A model generated the notes under the pieces. That model did not search any database. It had not been told where the DNA came from and saw only the letters and a list, made by a program, of their open reading frames with translations. A stretch of DNA of 64,000 nt from Bacillus pumilus (GTDB lineage: Bacteria > Bacillota > Bacilli > Bacillales > Bacillaceae). The position numbers were made by a program, and so were the translations under genes. The stretch is taken from contig NZ_LT906438.1 of the NCBI RefSeq assembly GCF_900186955.1, positions 2,604,001-2,668,000 on the forward strand. The letters run 5' to 3'. Of the stretch, positions 11,628-19,663 are shown one piece after another (the stretch's first letter is position 1; each line of letters opens with the position of its first letter).

Positions 11628-11930
11628 ATGCTTGTTTTGATTGTGTTTATTATTTGTTCTGCCATGTTTTATTTATACTACAAAGCAAAGAATGTACGTA
11701 CGAACCGCCCAGTCGAAAAGAAATTCTGGTCGGCGAAATCCAGTATGGCACTTGGCTGCTTTGTCCTGCTCTTCGGTGTGAATCAATTATTTTTAAACCG
11801 CTCGTCACTCGCATTTGTCATTGGATTTATTTTTGTTGCTGTCGGTATCGGCAGTACGTGGGCTGGATATAAAGCCTACAAGCATTACCTTCCGCTCTTT
11901 TTAAAGGAAGGCGAAAAAGATCACGCATAA
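11628..11930 (+). CDS. ytpI: Membrane protein YtpI
   Basis: 100-residue protein of unknown function, conserved beside nrnA and ytoI in bacilli. Three hydrophobic segments are visible: residues 1-17 (MLVLIVFIICSAMFYLY), about 40-57 (SSMALGCFVLLFGVNQLF), and about 63-82 (SLAFVIGFIFVAVGIG). Basic residues after the first segment (YKAKNVRTNR) suggest the loop is inside. I chose ATG 11628 with GGAGG eight bases before it, over an in-frame ATG five codons earlier that overlaps the ribosome site. Ends at an unusual terminator (11939-11975). Confidence 0.82.
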   Translation: MLVLIVFIICSAMFYLYYKAKNVRTNRPVEKKFWSAKSSMALGCFVLLFGVNQLFLNRSSLAFVIGFIFVAVGIGSTWAGYKAYKHYLPLFLKEGEKDHA

Positions 11931-11938
11931 TAAGAGAG

Positions 11939-11982
11939 AAGGGCTAAAATGATGTTTATTTTAGCCCTTTGTCTTTTTCAGC
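11939..11982 (+). terminator. ytpI terminator, same sequence as the hairpin of the 175-bp repeat
   Basis: Arms AAGGGCTAAAAT (11939-11950) and ATTTTAGCCCTT (11958-11969) with loop GATGTTT, then TTGTCTTTTT. The arms, the start of the loop and the following GTC...TTCAGC are nearly identical to the internal hairpin and downstream bases of the repeats at 13451 and 50130, but the rest of the repeat is absent. It ends just before the convergent ytoI stop. Confidence 0.75.
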
Positions 11983-11985
11983 AGA

Positions 11986-13308
11986 TTATCCTCTCTCCAT
12001 GAGCTGCACCATCAGCATGGCTTTACCGACGATATTCGATTGATGATAAACTTCCACTTCCAGCTTTCCAAACTTGCGTCCTACTTCTAAAATATTTGGC
12101 TTGATCTGTATCGTGGATTCCATTTGAACCGGTTTTAAGAAGTAGACAGAGAGACTTTCGACAATCAGCTCCCCTTTTTTATGAGACTTTAAGAAGCGGT
12201 TGGCGGATTCAATTAAAATTTGCGTGAACACGCCATATGAAATGTTTCCGAGCTGGTTTGTCATTTGTGGTGTGACCTCATATTGATACACGGCATCTGC
12301 CTTTGGTTTTTCTGTATCGGTCTCTTTAAACCCTCTTGAGACAACATCATCCAGTTTTTCTCCGACCTGCGGCTGCTTTTGAATCATTTGAAGCGCCTTC
12401 AGCACGTCCTGACGACTGATCATTCCAATCAGTTTCGCATAATCATCTACAACAGGCAGCACCTCAATGCCTTCCCATACCATCATTTGAGCAGCAGAAG
12501 CGACAGAGGTTTTGCCAATGACTGTCAGTGGGTTTTTCGTCATGACCTTTTCAATCGGTGTGGAGCGGTCATGCCCCGCGATATCCTTTGAGGTGAGAAT
12601 GCCGTGAATTTTCATTTGGTCGTCTGCGACCGGAAAGCGTCCGTGGCCAGTTTCATAGTTCTTTTCATACCATTTTTCAAGCTTATCCTCTGGTGATAAA
12701 TACACTGTTCGTTCTATCGGCGTTAAAATATCTTCCACAAGCACAATCTCTTTTTTTATGAGTTGGTCATAAATGGCCCGGTTAATGAGAGCTGCTACGG
12801 TAAATGTATCGTAGCTTGTCGATAAGATCGGCAGCTCAAGCTCATCTGCGAGCTGAATGATTTCATCATCTGTTGAGAAGCCGCCCGTGACCAGCACAGC
12901 TGCTCCTGCCTCTAATGCTTGTCTGTGGGCATTGATCCGGTTTCCGACAATTAGCAGGTTTCCAGCTGCCGTATAGCGCATCATCGCATCAAGCTCCATC
13001 GCTCCGATGACAAATTTGTTTAATGTTTTATGTAAGCCCGCTCGTCCTCCAAGCACCTGTCCGTCAATCACATTGACCACTTCTGCATATGTCAGTTTTT
13101 CAATATTTTCTTTTTTCTTCTGTTCAATTCGAATGGTACCAACTCGTTCAATGGTACTGACGAATCCTTTATTTTCAGCATCCTTGATGGCCCGGTAAGC
13201 GGTCCCTTCACTCACTTTCATTTCTTTCGCAATACGCCGGACAGAAATTTTCTCTCCGACTTCTAATGAATCAATATACGATAAAATTTGTTCATGCTTT
13301 GTCGCCAA
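11986..13308 (-). CDS. ytoI: DRTGG/CBS/hotdog-domain regulatory protein YtoI
   Basis: 440 residues in four parts: an N-terminal winged-helix-like region (residues about 15-50, SVRRIAKEMKVSEGTAYRAI), a DRTGG domain (about 75-180, GGRAGLHKTLNKFVIGAM), two CBS repeats (about 195-310, GRFPVADDQMKIHGILTS and VLPVVDDYAKLIGMIS), and a C-terminal hotdog thioesterase-like domain (about 340-440, QIKPNILEVGRKFGKLEVEVY). CBS pairs usually bind adenosine nucleotides, and DRTGG domains regulate partner enzymes; the real substrate or target is unknown. The start is TTG at 13308 with GGGTGA upstream. It converges with ytpI. Confidence 0.88.
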   Translation of the reverse strand: MATKHEQILSYIDSLEVGEKISVRRIAKEMKVSEGTAYRAIKDAENKGFVSTIERVGTIRIEQKKKENIEKLTYAEVVNVIDGQVLGGRAGLHKTLNKFVIGAMELDAMMRYTAAGNLLIVGNRINAHRQALEAGAAVLVTGGFSTDDEIIQLADELELPILSTSYDTFTVAALINRAIYDQLIKKEIVLVEDILTPIERTVYLSPEDKLEKWYEKNYETGHGRFPVADDQMKIHGILTSKDIAGHDRSTPIEKVMTKNPLTVIGKTSVASAAQMMVWEGIEVLPVVDDYAKLIGMISRQDVLKALQMIQKQPQVGEKLDDVVSRGFKETDTEKPKADAVYQYEVTPQMTNQLGNISYGVFTQILIESANRFLKSHKKGELIVESLSVYFLKPVQMESTIQIKPNILEVGRKFGKLEVEVYHQSNIVGKAMLMVQLMERG

Positions 13309-13416
13309 TCCCGTTCACCCTTTTTGTTTTCAGCGTTTTCATCTAACTTTCATTATAAGGGCAGGAGGCTTTTAATAGCAATTTGTCTTTTTTCAGCGCG
13401 ATACATGTAAACAAAA

Positions 13417-13441
13417 AAGCCGGCATTTGAGTGCCGACTTT
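13417..13441 (-). repeat. Left copy of duplicated terminator palindrome (element copy 1)
   Basis: 25 bases matching 13619-13643 at 23 positions. Both mismatches fall in stem positions and each leaves a G-U pair in the minus-strand RNA. Read leftward it is followed by six T, so this copy would terminate ytkL transcripts that have passed through the element. Confidence 0.75.
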
Positions 13442-13618
13442 CAGGTTGTTGACAAAGGGCTAAAATGATCTTGATTTTAGCCCTTTGTCTTCTTTTCAGC
13501 GTGATAGAAAACCTTTGCAGCCCTAGGAAGGACGAGTACTGGCGTGGAGCGAATTTGACATTCGTGAGCACCAGCACGCAGGACTGACACCGAATGCGAG
13601 GGTTTGTCTACACGCTGG
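13442..13618. repeat. ~175-bp intergenic repeat, copy 1
   Basis: Non-coding element about 93% identical by eye to 50122-50294. Parts in order: 39-nt hairpin 13451-13489 (two perfect 16-base arms GACAAAGGGCTAAAAT/ATTTTAGCCCTTTGTC); an inverted-repeat end CAGCGTGATAGAAAACC (13497-13513) that pairs imperfectly with GGGTTTGTCTACACGCTG (13600-13617); between them a stem GCGTG (13542-13546)/CACGC (13575-13579) and a small hairpin GCGAAT/ATTCGT. No ORF, no transposase. The repeat is flanked by two copies of a terminator palindrome. It resembles a miniature mobile element or structured RNA; I know of repeated intergenic elements of about this size in Bacillus genomes but cannot match it to a named family. 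Confidence 0.8.
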
Positions 13619-13643
13619 AAGCCAGCATTTGAGTGCCGGCTTT
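13619..13643 (-). repeat. Right copy of duplicated terminator palindrome (element copy 1)
   Basis: Partner of 13417-13441. On the plus strand it is followed by a run of five T. On the minus strand (the direction of ytkL) it leads directly into the element and has lost a T run. Confidence 0.75.
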
Positions 13644-13655
13644 TTGCTATGTTGA

Positions 13656-14339
13656 TTAAATCTCTATCGATTCTCCGCTGTTTAACACATGACCGACGCC
13701 GCCATGCAGGCTGTCTGCAAATGCATGTGGGTCCTGCTCAATCGGCGGGAATGTGCTGTAGTGAATTGGCACGACTTGCTTCGCCCGAAGCCATTCGGCT
13801 GCGATTCTTGCATCGTCCGGTCCCATCGTGAAGTTATCACCGATCGGAAGGAATGCAAGCTCAATATGATTCAGCTCACCGATCAGCTTCATATCTGAAA
13901 AGAGTGCAGTGTCTCCGGCATGATAAATCGTTTTGCCCTCTGCAGTAAATAAAATACCTGATGGCATGCCTGTATACATAATCGTTTTTGCATCTTCATC
14001 AATGATAGCAGAACCATGGAACGCTTGAGTGAGCTTCACTTTACCAAATTCAAACTCACGTCCGCCCCCAATCGAAAGCGGGTGCGTTTTCACCCCTTGC
14101 CAGCTTAAATAAGTGGCAAGCTCGAATGGCGCAATAACGAGCGCATCATTGTTTTTGGCGATTTCAATGGTGTCACCGATGTGATCTCCATGCCCGTGCG
14201 TGAGCAAAATGACATCCGCTTTGACATCTTGCGGTTTGATATCTGTGTGCTTATTTCCATTTAAAAATGGATCAATCCAAATATGGTATCCGTTTGTTTC
14301 AATGTGTACGACTGAATGTCCGTGATATGTAGCTTTCAT
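13656..14339 (-). CDS. ytkL: Metallo-beta-lactamase-fold hydrolase YtkL
   Basis: 227-residue UPF0173-type hydrolase; the true substrate is unknown. The metal-binding motif [12 protein letters not shown] is intact, with further ligands in [17 protein letters not shown] and VPIHYSTFP, so a two-metal site is likely. The ATG at 14339 ([15 protein letters not shown]) follows AAAGGTGG; 11 upstream in-frame codons are discarded. It ends next to a repeat element. Cytosolic; no signal peptide. Confidence 0.92.
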   Translation of the reverse strand: MKATYHGHSVVHIETNGYHIWIDPFLNGNKHTDIKPQDVKADVILLTHGHGDHIGDTIEIAKNNDALVIAPFELATYLSWQGVKTHPLSIGGGREFEFGKVKLTQAFHGSAIIDEDAKTIMYTGMPSGILFTAEGKTIYHAGDTALFSDMKLIGELNHIELAFLPIGDNFTMGPDDARIAAEWLRAKQVVPIHYSTFPPIEQDPHAFADSLHGGVGHVLNSGESIEI

Positions 14340-14405
14340 GTGAGTATATCCACCTTTCGAATTTGATCTCATTTCATCTATTCCCTGTATAAAAAACTGA
14401 AAAAC

Positions 14406-15161
14406 TTAATGTCTGTGAATGACGTTAAGACCACCTGTTGCTTCAATAACGGTTCCTGTAATCAGATCAGAGCGGTCATCGCATAAAAAGGAAATGATGC
14501 GCCCGATATCTTCTCCAGTACCAGACCTGCCAATCGGCGTTTCATCGTCTTTCATCTGGCGCGCTTCTTCTATTGTCGATTCTTTCATGTCACCAACGAT
14601 TTTGCCTGGACAAACCATATTGGCTGTGATGCCATTTTCGGCTTCTTCAATCGCAATGGTTTTCGTCAGTGACGCCAGCCCCACTTTTGCTGCTCCGAAG
14701 GCTGATCTGTGCATCCATCCCGGCGCATGGTCTGCGCCTTGAAAGCCATATGTGACAATTCGGCCGAAGCCTTGCTTTCTCATCATTGGGATGACCATAC
14801 GGAACAAATGGAACACAGCAGATAGGTTGCCTTCCATCATTTGATACCATTCATCTTCGGAATAATCCGCTAGTTTTTTTCGTTCGAAAATATAAGGTCC
14901 GGCATTGTTAATCAAGGCATCGATCCGCCCAAATCGCTCGGCTGCCAGCTCGACCATATTTTTTAAATCTTCTTTGTTTGTCACATCGCCTTGGACAAAT
15001 TGAATCTTCTCTTCATATTGCTGCAATTCTTCTTTCATCTGGCGCACAGCTTCATCATCACTTCGATAATTGACTGTCACAGAATACCCCATATTCAGTA
15101 AAGACTCGGTGACTTTCCTGCCAAGTCCCTTAGAACCCGCTGTTATTAATGCGTGTCGCAC
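14406..15161 (-). CDS. ytkK: SDR-fold protein YtkK with altered catalytic residues
   Basis: 252-residue short-chain dehydrogenase/reductase fold. The cofactor motif TAGSKGLG and the INNAG motif are present, so it should bind NAD(P). However, the usual catalytic Ser and the Tyr of YxxxK are not there: the region reads IVTYGFQGAD and later SAFGAAKVG, giving Phe where Tyr is expected while the Lys stays. Unless another Tyr substitutes, it is unlikely to be a normal FabG-like reductase. The start is GTG at 15161 with AGGAGG seven bases before it; 28 upstream codons in frame are ignored. About 66 bases separate it from ytkL. Confidence 0.85.
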   Translation of the reverse strand: MRHALITAGSKGLGRKVTESLLNMGYSVTVNYRSDDEAVRQMKEELQQYEEKIQFVQGDVTNKEDLKNMVELAAERFGRIDALINNAGPYIFERKKLADYSEDEWYQMMEGNLSAVFHLFRMVIPMMRKQGFGRIVTYGFQGADHAPGWMHRSAFGAAKVGLASLTKTIAIEEAENGITANMVCPGKIVGDMKESTIEEARQMKDDETPIGRSGTGEDIGRIISFLCDDRSDLITGTVIEATGGLNVIHRH

Positions 15162-15267
15162 ACAATCTCCTCCTAAAACAAAGGTTGCAAGTTCATGTGT
15201 TTCTTTTGTTATCTTTACTTTACTATAAACCAGCATCTGGCGCACTTATGAACCCTTTCTGCTATTT

Positions 15268-16170
15268 CTATTTAGAATGAAAAAATGAAGGATGATTCAT
15301 CCACTTTTGGATATCCCACGAGTCATGAATATCAAGAAGCAGCGAAACAAAACGGTAGCATTCTCTCACCTCATAAAGCTGGCGAGGAAGCGGGCAAATC
15401 TCTTCATAGCCCAACTGAACATCGTGTGCAGCTTCTTTCGTCAAAAGGTATTCCAATGCAATAAAATCAAACGCAGCTGGTCCAAATACGACGTATTCCG
15501 TATCAACTAGACTCGTCACTTGATCATACTTTTCAATATATTGCGACGGATCTAAATCAATTAAAATGAGACTGGCTGAATCAGGAGTACTGAGGTGGTC
15601 TAGCTTTTGCTGCACCATTTCTCCATAGCACTGAAATTCAGGCTGATCAGCGTAATAGCGGCTTATAAGTTTAGACACAGCCCTTTTTAAAAGAGCATGG
15701 AATTCACTCAAATGTCTCTTTTCTGCTCCGTATATAGTACCGAAGGAGTGAGTTCGATGTGAATGAAGATGTGCTAGTTTCCTCCCGTAATTCAAATAGA
15801 AATCTGATGAACGTCCCTTAAAAGATGTTAAAGGTGTTCTTTCTACTTTTTCCATGACATCATAATGTCTCCCCGCCATCTTCACTTTACGAACAACTTC
15901 CGGAATATGAAAGGAATTCGTCAGAGCCAGCTTTTCATTGATTTGATCGAGATGCTCTTGTCCCATATCGGCATTTACCCCATAGATCATGTTGATCCCA
16001 TATACAAATTCACTTTCTGCTTTTGTCATTTTAGGAGATTTCACCACATATTCCGTTTTGTCTTGTAAGGAGATCAGCCACACATCATTGGCCCGTCCGT
16101 CGTACTGTTCTCCTAACGTCTTAACTGAGACGATGGGCTGGTCAAACAAAGCCTGAAGCGTTTTCTTCAT
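15268..16170 (-). CDS. Kinase-fold (aminoglycoside phosphotransferase-like) protein, substrate unknown
   Basis: 300 residues. The N-terminal part has a candidate ATP-anchoring Lys in TEYVVKSPKM. The middle holds a helical lobe (YGRKLAHLHSHRTHSFG). The catalytic-loop equivalent reads LILIDLDPSQY, matching HGDLHPGN of APH enzymes only at D-L and P, with Gln for Asn; the metal motif looks like LVDTEYVVFGPAAFD, which is well kept. It may be an active small-molecule kinase or a diverged relative. The ATG at 16170 has GGGAG 12 bases upstream, somewhat far. It lies between ytkK and the argGH terminator, so it probably has its own promoter. I do not recognise a named orthologue. Confidence 0.65.
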   Translation of the reverse strand: MKKTLQALFDQPIVSVKTLGEQYDGRANDVWLISLQDKTEYVVKSPKMTKAESEFVYGINMIYGVNADMGQEHLDQINEKLALTNSFHIPEVVRKVKMAGRHYDVMEKVERTPLTSFKGRSSDFYLNYGRKLAHLHSHRTHSFGTIYGAEKRHLSEFHALLKRAVSKLISRYYADQPEFQCYGEMVQQKLDHLSTPDSASLILIDLDPSQYIEKYDQVTSLVDTEYVVFGPAAFDFIALEYLLTKEAAHDVQLGYEEICPLPRQLYEVRECYRFVSLLLDIHDSWDIQKWMNHPSFFHSK

Positions 16171-16251
16171 GAACTGCTGTCACTCCCTCTTTAGCTTGGC
16201 ACTGGTATGCTTTCAACTTCTCTAATGATGATCAATTTCCTTGTTCCATTA

Positions 16252-16282
16252 CAAAAAACCATCCGTATAAACGAATGGTTTT
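16252..16282 (-). terminator. Terminator of argGH
   Basis: Minus strand: AAACCATTCGT / ACGGATGGTTT stem with a four-base loop, then a T run. It lies seven bases after the argH stop. Confidence 0.85.
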
Positions 16283-16288
16283 GGTCAG

Positions 16289-17662
16289 TTATGCTAGGCA
16301 GGCTTTTGCTTTTTCTAAAGCGAGCTGAATTTGTTTAAATCCAGTTCCACCTGCGCTTGTTCTTTTTTCAACAGCAACATAAGGATCAAGAACGGTGTAA
16401 ATGTCTTCTTCAAAAAGATCGCTCGCTTCTGTAAATGTCTCAAACGGAAGATCACTTAAGTAGATGCCTTTTTGAATGCATGTATACACGAGCTTGCCAA
16501 CGATTTCGTGTGCTTCACGGAATGGCATGCCTTTTTTCGCAAGGTAGTCTGCCACTTCAGTCGCATTTGAGAAATCTTCTTTCGTTGCTTTTTTCATGAC
16601 ATCTTCGTTCACTGTCATTGTTTGAATCATGCCTGTGAAGATTTGCAGGCTGCCGGCGATGGTTTTGACTGTATCAAACATGCCTTCTTTATCTTCTTGC
16701 AGGTCTTTGTTATACGTAAGCGGCAAGCCTTTCATAATGGTGAGAAGCCCCATCAGGTTGCCATACACACGGCCTGTTTTCCCGCGGATCAATTCTGCCA
16801 TATCCGGGTTTTTCTTTTGCGGCATCATGCTGCTGCCTGTTGCATATGTGTCATCAAGCTCAATGAATTTGAATTCTTGAGAGCACCATAAAATGATTTC
16901 CTCACAAAGACGCGAGAGGTGCATCATGACAAGGCTGCTGTTAGACAAGAACTCTAAAATGAAATCCCGATCACTTACGCCATCAAGGCTGTTTTCGTAA
17001 ATATGATCAAAACCAAGCAGCTCCGCTGTATATTCACGATCAATTGGGAATGTCGTTCCTGCTAGCGCCCCGCATCCAAGTGGAGACACGTTAATTCGTT
17101 TCAAAGAATCTTGAAAACGCGCTTTGTCACGCTCTAGCATCCAGAAATAGGCGAGCATATGATGTGCAAAGGAAATAGGCTGTGCACGCTGTAAGTGCGT
17201 ATAACCTGGAAAAATCGTTTCAACGTGCTGTTCTGCTTTTTCCACAAGCACTGTTTGAAAGGAAGAGATCAGTTCAATGATATGCTCTACTTGGTTATTC
17301 AAATATAAATGCATATCAGTGGCAACCTGATCATTCCGGCTTCTCGCTGTATGCAATTTGCCGCCAAGCGGACCAATCTCATCAATGAGCATTTTTTCAA
17401 GGTTTAAATGGATGTCCTCATAATCCACTGAGAATTCGAGTTCATTTGCCTCTGCCTTTTTCATGAGCGTATTCAATCCATCTTTAATGGCAGCGGCCTC
17501 GTCATCGCCCAGGATACCGCATGTATTCAGCATACTTGCATGAGCAAGGGAGCCGGTCAGATCTTCTTTGACTAATTGTTTGTCGAAATGAATGGACGCG
17601 CCAAACTCATCGACCCATTTTTCTGGTGTTTTTTGAAATCGGCCTCCCCAAAGCTTTTTCAT
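16289..17662 (-). CDS. argH: Argininosuccinate lyase
   Basis: Last step of arginine synthesis: argininosuccinate to arginine + fumarate. The 457-residue protein has the superfamily signature [11 protein letters not shown] (mobile loop with catalytic Ser), HTARSRNDQ, and [11 protein letters not shown]. The N-terminal [11 protein letters not shown] is typical. The ATG overlaps the argG stop by four bases (ATGA), so the two are coupled. Followed by a strong terminator. Confidence 0.97.
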   Translation of the reverse strand: MKKLWGGRFQKTPEKWVDEFGASIHFDKQLVKEDLTGSLAHASMLNTCGILGDDEAAAIKDGLNTLMKKAEANELEFSVDYEDIHLNLEKMLIDEIGPLGGKLHTARSRNDQVATDMHLYLNNQVEHIIELISSFQTVLVEKAEQHVETIFPGYTHLQRAQPISFAHHMLAYFWMLERDKARFQDSLKRINVSPLGCGALAGTTFPIDREYTAELLGFDHIYENSLDGVSDRDFILEFLSNSSLVMMHLSRLCEEIILWCSQEFKFIELDDTYATGSSMMPQKKNPDMAELIRGKTGRVYGNLMGLLTIMKGLPLTYNKDLQEDKEGMFDTVKTIAGSLQIFTGMIQTMTVNEDVMKKATKEDFSNATEVADYLAKKGMPFREAHEIVGKLVYTCIQKGIYLSDLPFETFTEASDLFEEDIYTVLDPYVAVEKRTSAGGTGFKQIQLALEKAKACLA

Positions 17663-18870
17663 GCTTTAACCTGCTCCTTTTTATTCACGATGCTGTTCAC
17701 TTTTGTTGGTAAGCCCCAAAGGTTAATAAATCCTACCGCTGCATCATGATCGAATTCATCTGCTTTTGTGTAAGTTGCTAAATTTTCATCATAAAGTGAA
17801 TATGGTGATTTACGTCCTTCAACAATGGCATGGCCTTTAAATAGTTTTACACGTACAACACCTGTTACGTTCTGTTGTGTTTCTTGTAAGAAAGCATCTA
17901 GTGCTCCTTTAAGAGGTGAGAACCATAATCCGTTGTATATTAATTCAGCCATTTTTTGTTCAACGATTGGCTTAAAGTGTGCGACTTCCTTCACTAGCGT
18001 TAAGTCTTCAAGCTCTTTATGTGCTTTTAGAAGTGTGACAGCACCTGGGCATTCGTACACTTCACGAGATTTAATGCCTACAAGACGGTTTTCAACGTGG
18101 TCGATTCTGCCAACCCCATGCTGACCAGCGACTTCATTTAAATGAAGAATAAGATCTGATAAGGAATACTGAATACCATCAATAGCTGTTGGTTTTCCTT
18201 TTTCAAACGTGATTTCAATGATTTCAGGTGTGTCAGGTGTTTTTTCAAGTGGCGTCGTTAAATCATACGCGCCTTCTGGCGGTGCAGCCCAAGGATCTTC
18301 TAAAATGCCGCACTCGTTACTTCTGCCCCAAAGGTTTTGGTCGATTGAATATGGGCTGTCTAAGTTAATCGGAATTGGAATACCATGTTTTTGTGCATAA
18401 TCGATTTCTTCATCACGAGACCATTTCCACTCACGCACTGGTGCAAGAACTTCTAGGTCTGGATTCAACGCTTTAATGGATACTTCAAAACGGACTTGGT
18501 CGTTTCCTTTTCCAGTACATCCGTGCGCAACCGCTACTGCATTTTCTTTCTCTGCGACTTCCACTAGTTTTTTTGCAATAAGTGGACGAGATAATGCAGA
18601 TACAAGCGGATATTTCCCTTCATACATCGTGTGTGCTTGTAAGGCAGTTAGTGCAAATTCCTCTGCGAATTCTTCTTTTGCGTCAATCATGTAAGACTGA
18701 ACCGCTCCGACTTGAAGTGCTTTTTGTTGAACGAATGCTAAGTCTTTTCCTTCACCTACGTCTAGGCAGCAAGCGACGACTTCGTATCCTTGCTCTTGTA
18801 ACCATTTAACTGCAACAGAGGTATCAAGACCTCCGGAATATGCTAATACGACTTTTTTATTTTGTGACAT
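17659..18870 (-). CDS. argG: Argininosuccinate synthase
   Basis: Joins citrulline and aspartate using ATP to form argininosuccinate. 403 residues; the N-terminal PP-loop [16 protein letters not shown] binds ATP, and [13 protein letters not shown] plus [12 protein letters not shown] are family motifs. The ATG at 18870 follows GAGAGGAGC. The A+T-rich upstream region (18900-18960 on the plus strand) has elements like CATGTTTATAAATT and TATTTTTATGCA on the minus strand that loosely resemble AhrC/ArgR boxes; that is a weak call. Confidence 0.97.
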   Translation of the reverse strand: MSQNKKVVLAYSGGLDTSVAVKWLQEQGYEVVACCLDVGEGKDLAFVQQKALQVGAVQSYMIDAKEEFAEEFALTALQAHTMYEGKYPLVSALSRPLIAKKLVEVAEKENAVAVAHGCTGKGNDQVRFEVSIKALNPDLEVLAPVREWKWSRDEEIDYAQKHGIPIPINLDSPYSIDQNLWGRSNECGILEDPWAAPPEGAYDLTTPLEKTPDTPEIIEITFEKGKPTAIDGIQYSLSDLILHLNEVAGQHGVGRIDHVENRLVGIKSREVYECPGAVTLLKAHKELEDLTLVKEVAHFKPIVEQKMAELIYNGLWFSPLKGALDAFLQETQQNVTGVVRVKLFKGHAIVEGRKSPYSLYDENLATYTKADEFDHDAAVGFINLWGLPTKVNSIVNKKEQVKA

Positions 18871-19002
18871 GATTGAAAAGCTCCTCTCACTTGTTTTGAT
18901 TCTGTGAATGTTTTTTGCATAAAAATAAGTTTTAATTTATAAACATGCATTTAGTATGTATACACTGTAACAAGGAAAAATTGTTTTTTCAACCCCTTTA
19001 TG

Positions 19003-19034
19003 AAAAAAACTCCGCCAAATTTTCTTGGCAGAGT
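19003..19034 (-). terminator. Terminator of moaB
   Basis: Minus-strand stem ACTCTGCCA / TGGCGGAGT followed by seven T, ten bases past the moaB stop. Confidence 0.85.
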
Positions 19035-19043
19035 CATTTTGGG

Positions 19044-19559
19044 CTATTTTTGATCCTTTTCAAGCTCTCGTAAGACGTGAGGAAGCTCTGGAATGATGAG
19101 TTTTGTCATGGCTAAACGAACAGCTCCAGTAGAGCCTGGTGTGGCAAAGACGGCTTTTTGATTGACGACCCCTGCCGCTGCCCGGGACAACATAGCGGCT
19201 GAACCGATGTCTTCTGTATAGCTTAGCATGCGGAAAATTTCGCCAAAGCCAGGCAGCTCCTTGGAGAAAAGCGGGGTGATCGCTTCAATGGTGACATCCC
19301 TTGCGGCAATTCCTGTGCCTCCGTTTAACAAGACGGCATCTATTTTTGGTTCGCTTGTTCCCTCTAGCACAGCGTCTTGGATCGCTCCAATGTCATCTTT
19401 TACAATATCATATGCAAGAATGAGATGTCCCTGTTCTTTAAGCAAATCAATCATCAGACGGCCGCTTTTATCTGTTTCTTTCGTTCTTGTATCACTGACC
19501 GTAATGACTTTCACATAAAGCCTCGCTTTCGCCTCACGTTTATGTTCTGTCACGCCCAT
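19044..19559 (-). CDS. moaB: Molybdenum cofactor biosynthesis protein B
   Basis: MogA/MoaB-type enzyme or homologue involved in adenylating molybdopterin. 171 residues with VITVSDTRTKETDKSG, LLNGGTGIAARDVTIEA (substrate-binding GGTG loop) and FATPGSTGAVRLAM. ATG 19559 is preceded by AAAGGGAGCGG; 33 upstream in-frame codons run through the ackA terminator and are rejected. It is downstream of ackA, behind that terminator. Confidence 0.92.
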   Translation of the reverse strand: MGVTEHKREAKARLYVKVITVSDTRTKETDKSGRLMIDLLKEQGHLILAYDIVKDDIGAIQDAVLEGTSEPKIDAVLLNGGTGIAARDVTIEAITPLFSKELPGFGEIFRMLSYTEDIGSAAMLSRAAAGVVNQKAVFATPGSTGAVRLAMTKLIIPELPHVLRELEKDQK

Positions 19560-19619
19560 TTTCGCACCGCTCCCTTTTGCTTCGTATTGGACAACATTAT
19601 AGCATGCTGCTTTTAACAG

Positions 19620-19652
19620 AAAAAAGCTCTTTTCCTTATTGGAAAAGAGCTT
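19620..19652 (-). terminator. Terminator of ackA
   Basis: Minus-strand stem AAGCTCTTTTCC / GGAAAAGAGCTT with a five-base loop and a following T run; 11 bases past the ackA stop. Confidence 0.88.
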
Positions 19653-19663
19653 CTTCATTTTGA

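Larger units (their letters stand above)
13309..13655. other. ytoI-ytkL gap filled by a repeat element
   Basis: No protein gene. The gap holds a degenerate tail fragment (13384-13403, resembling the GTCTT..TTCAGCGTGATA part of the repeat), a left terminator palindrome copy, the 177-bp element, and a right terminator palindrome copy. The next entries give details. Confidence 0.7.

Noticed and set aside
13353..13831. ORFs of 60-75 codons crossing the repeat and palindromes at 13353-13864
   Set aside because: They run through hairpins and the antisense side of ytkL and have no ribosome sites; the repeat is better explained as non-coding.
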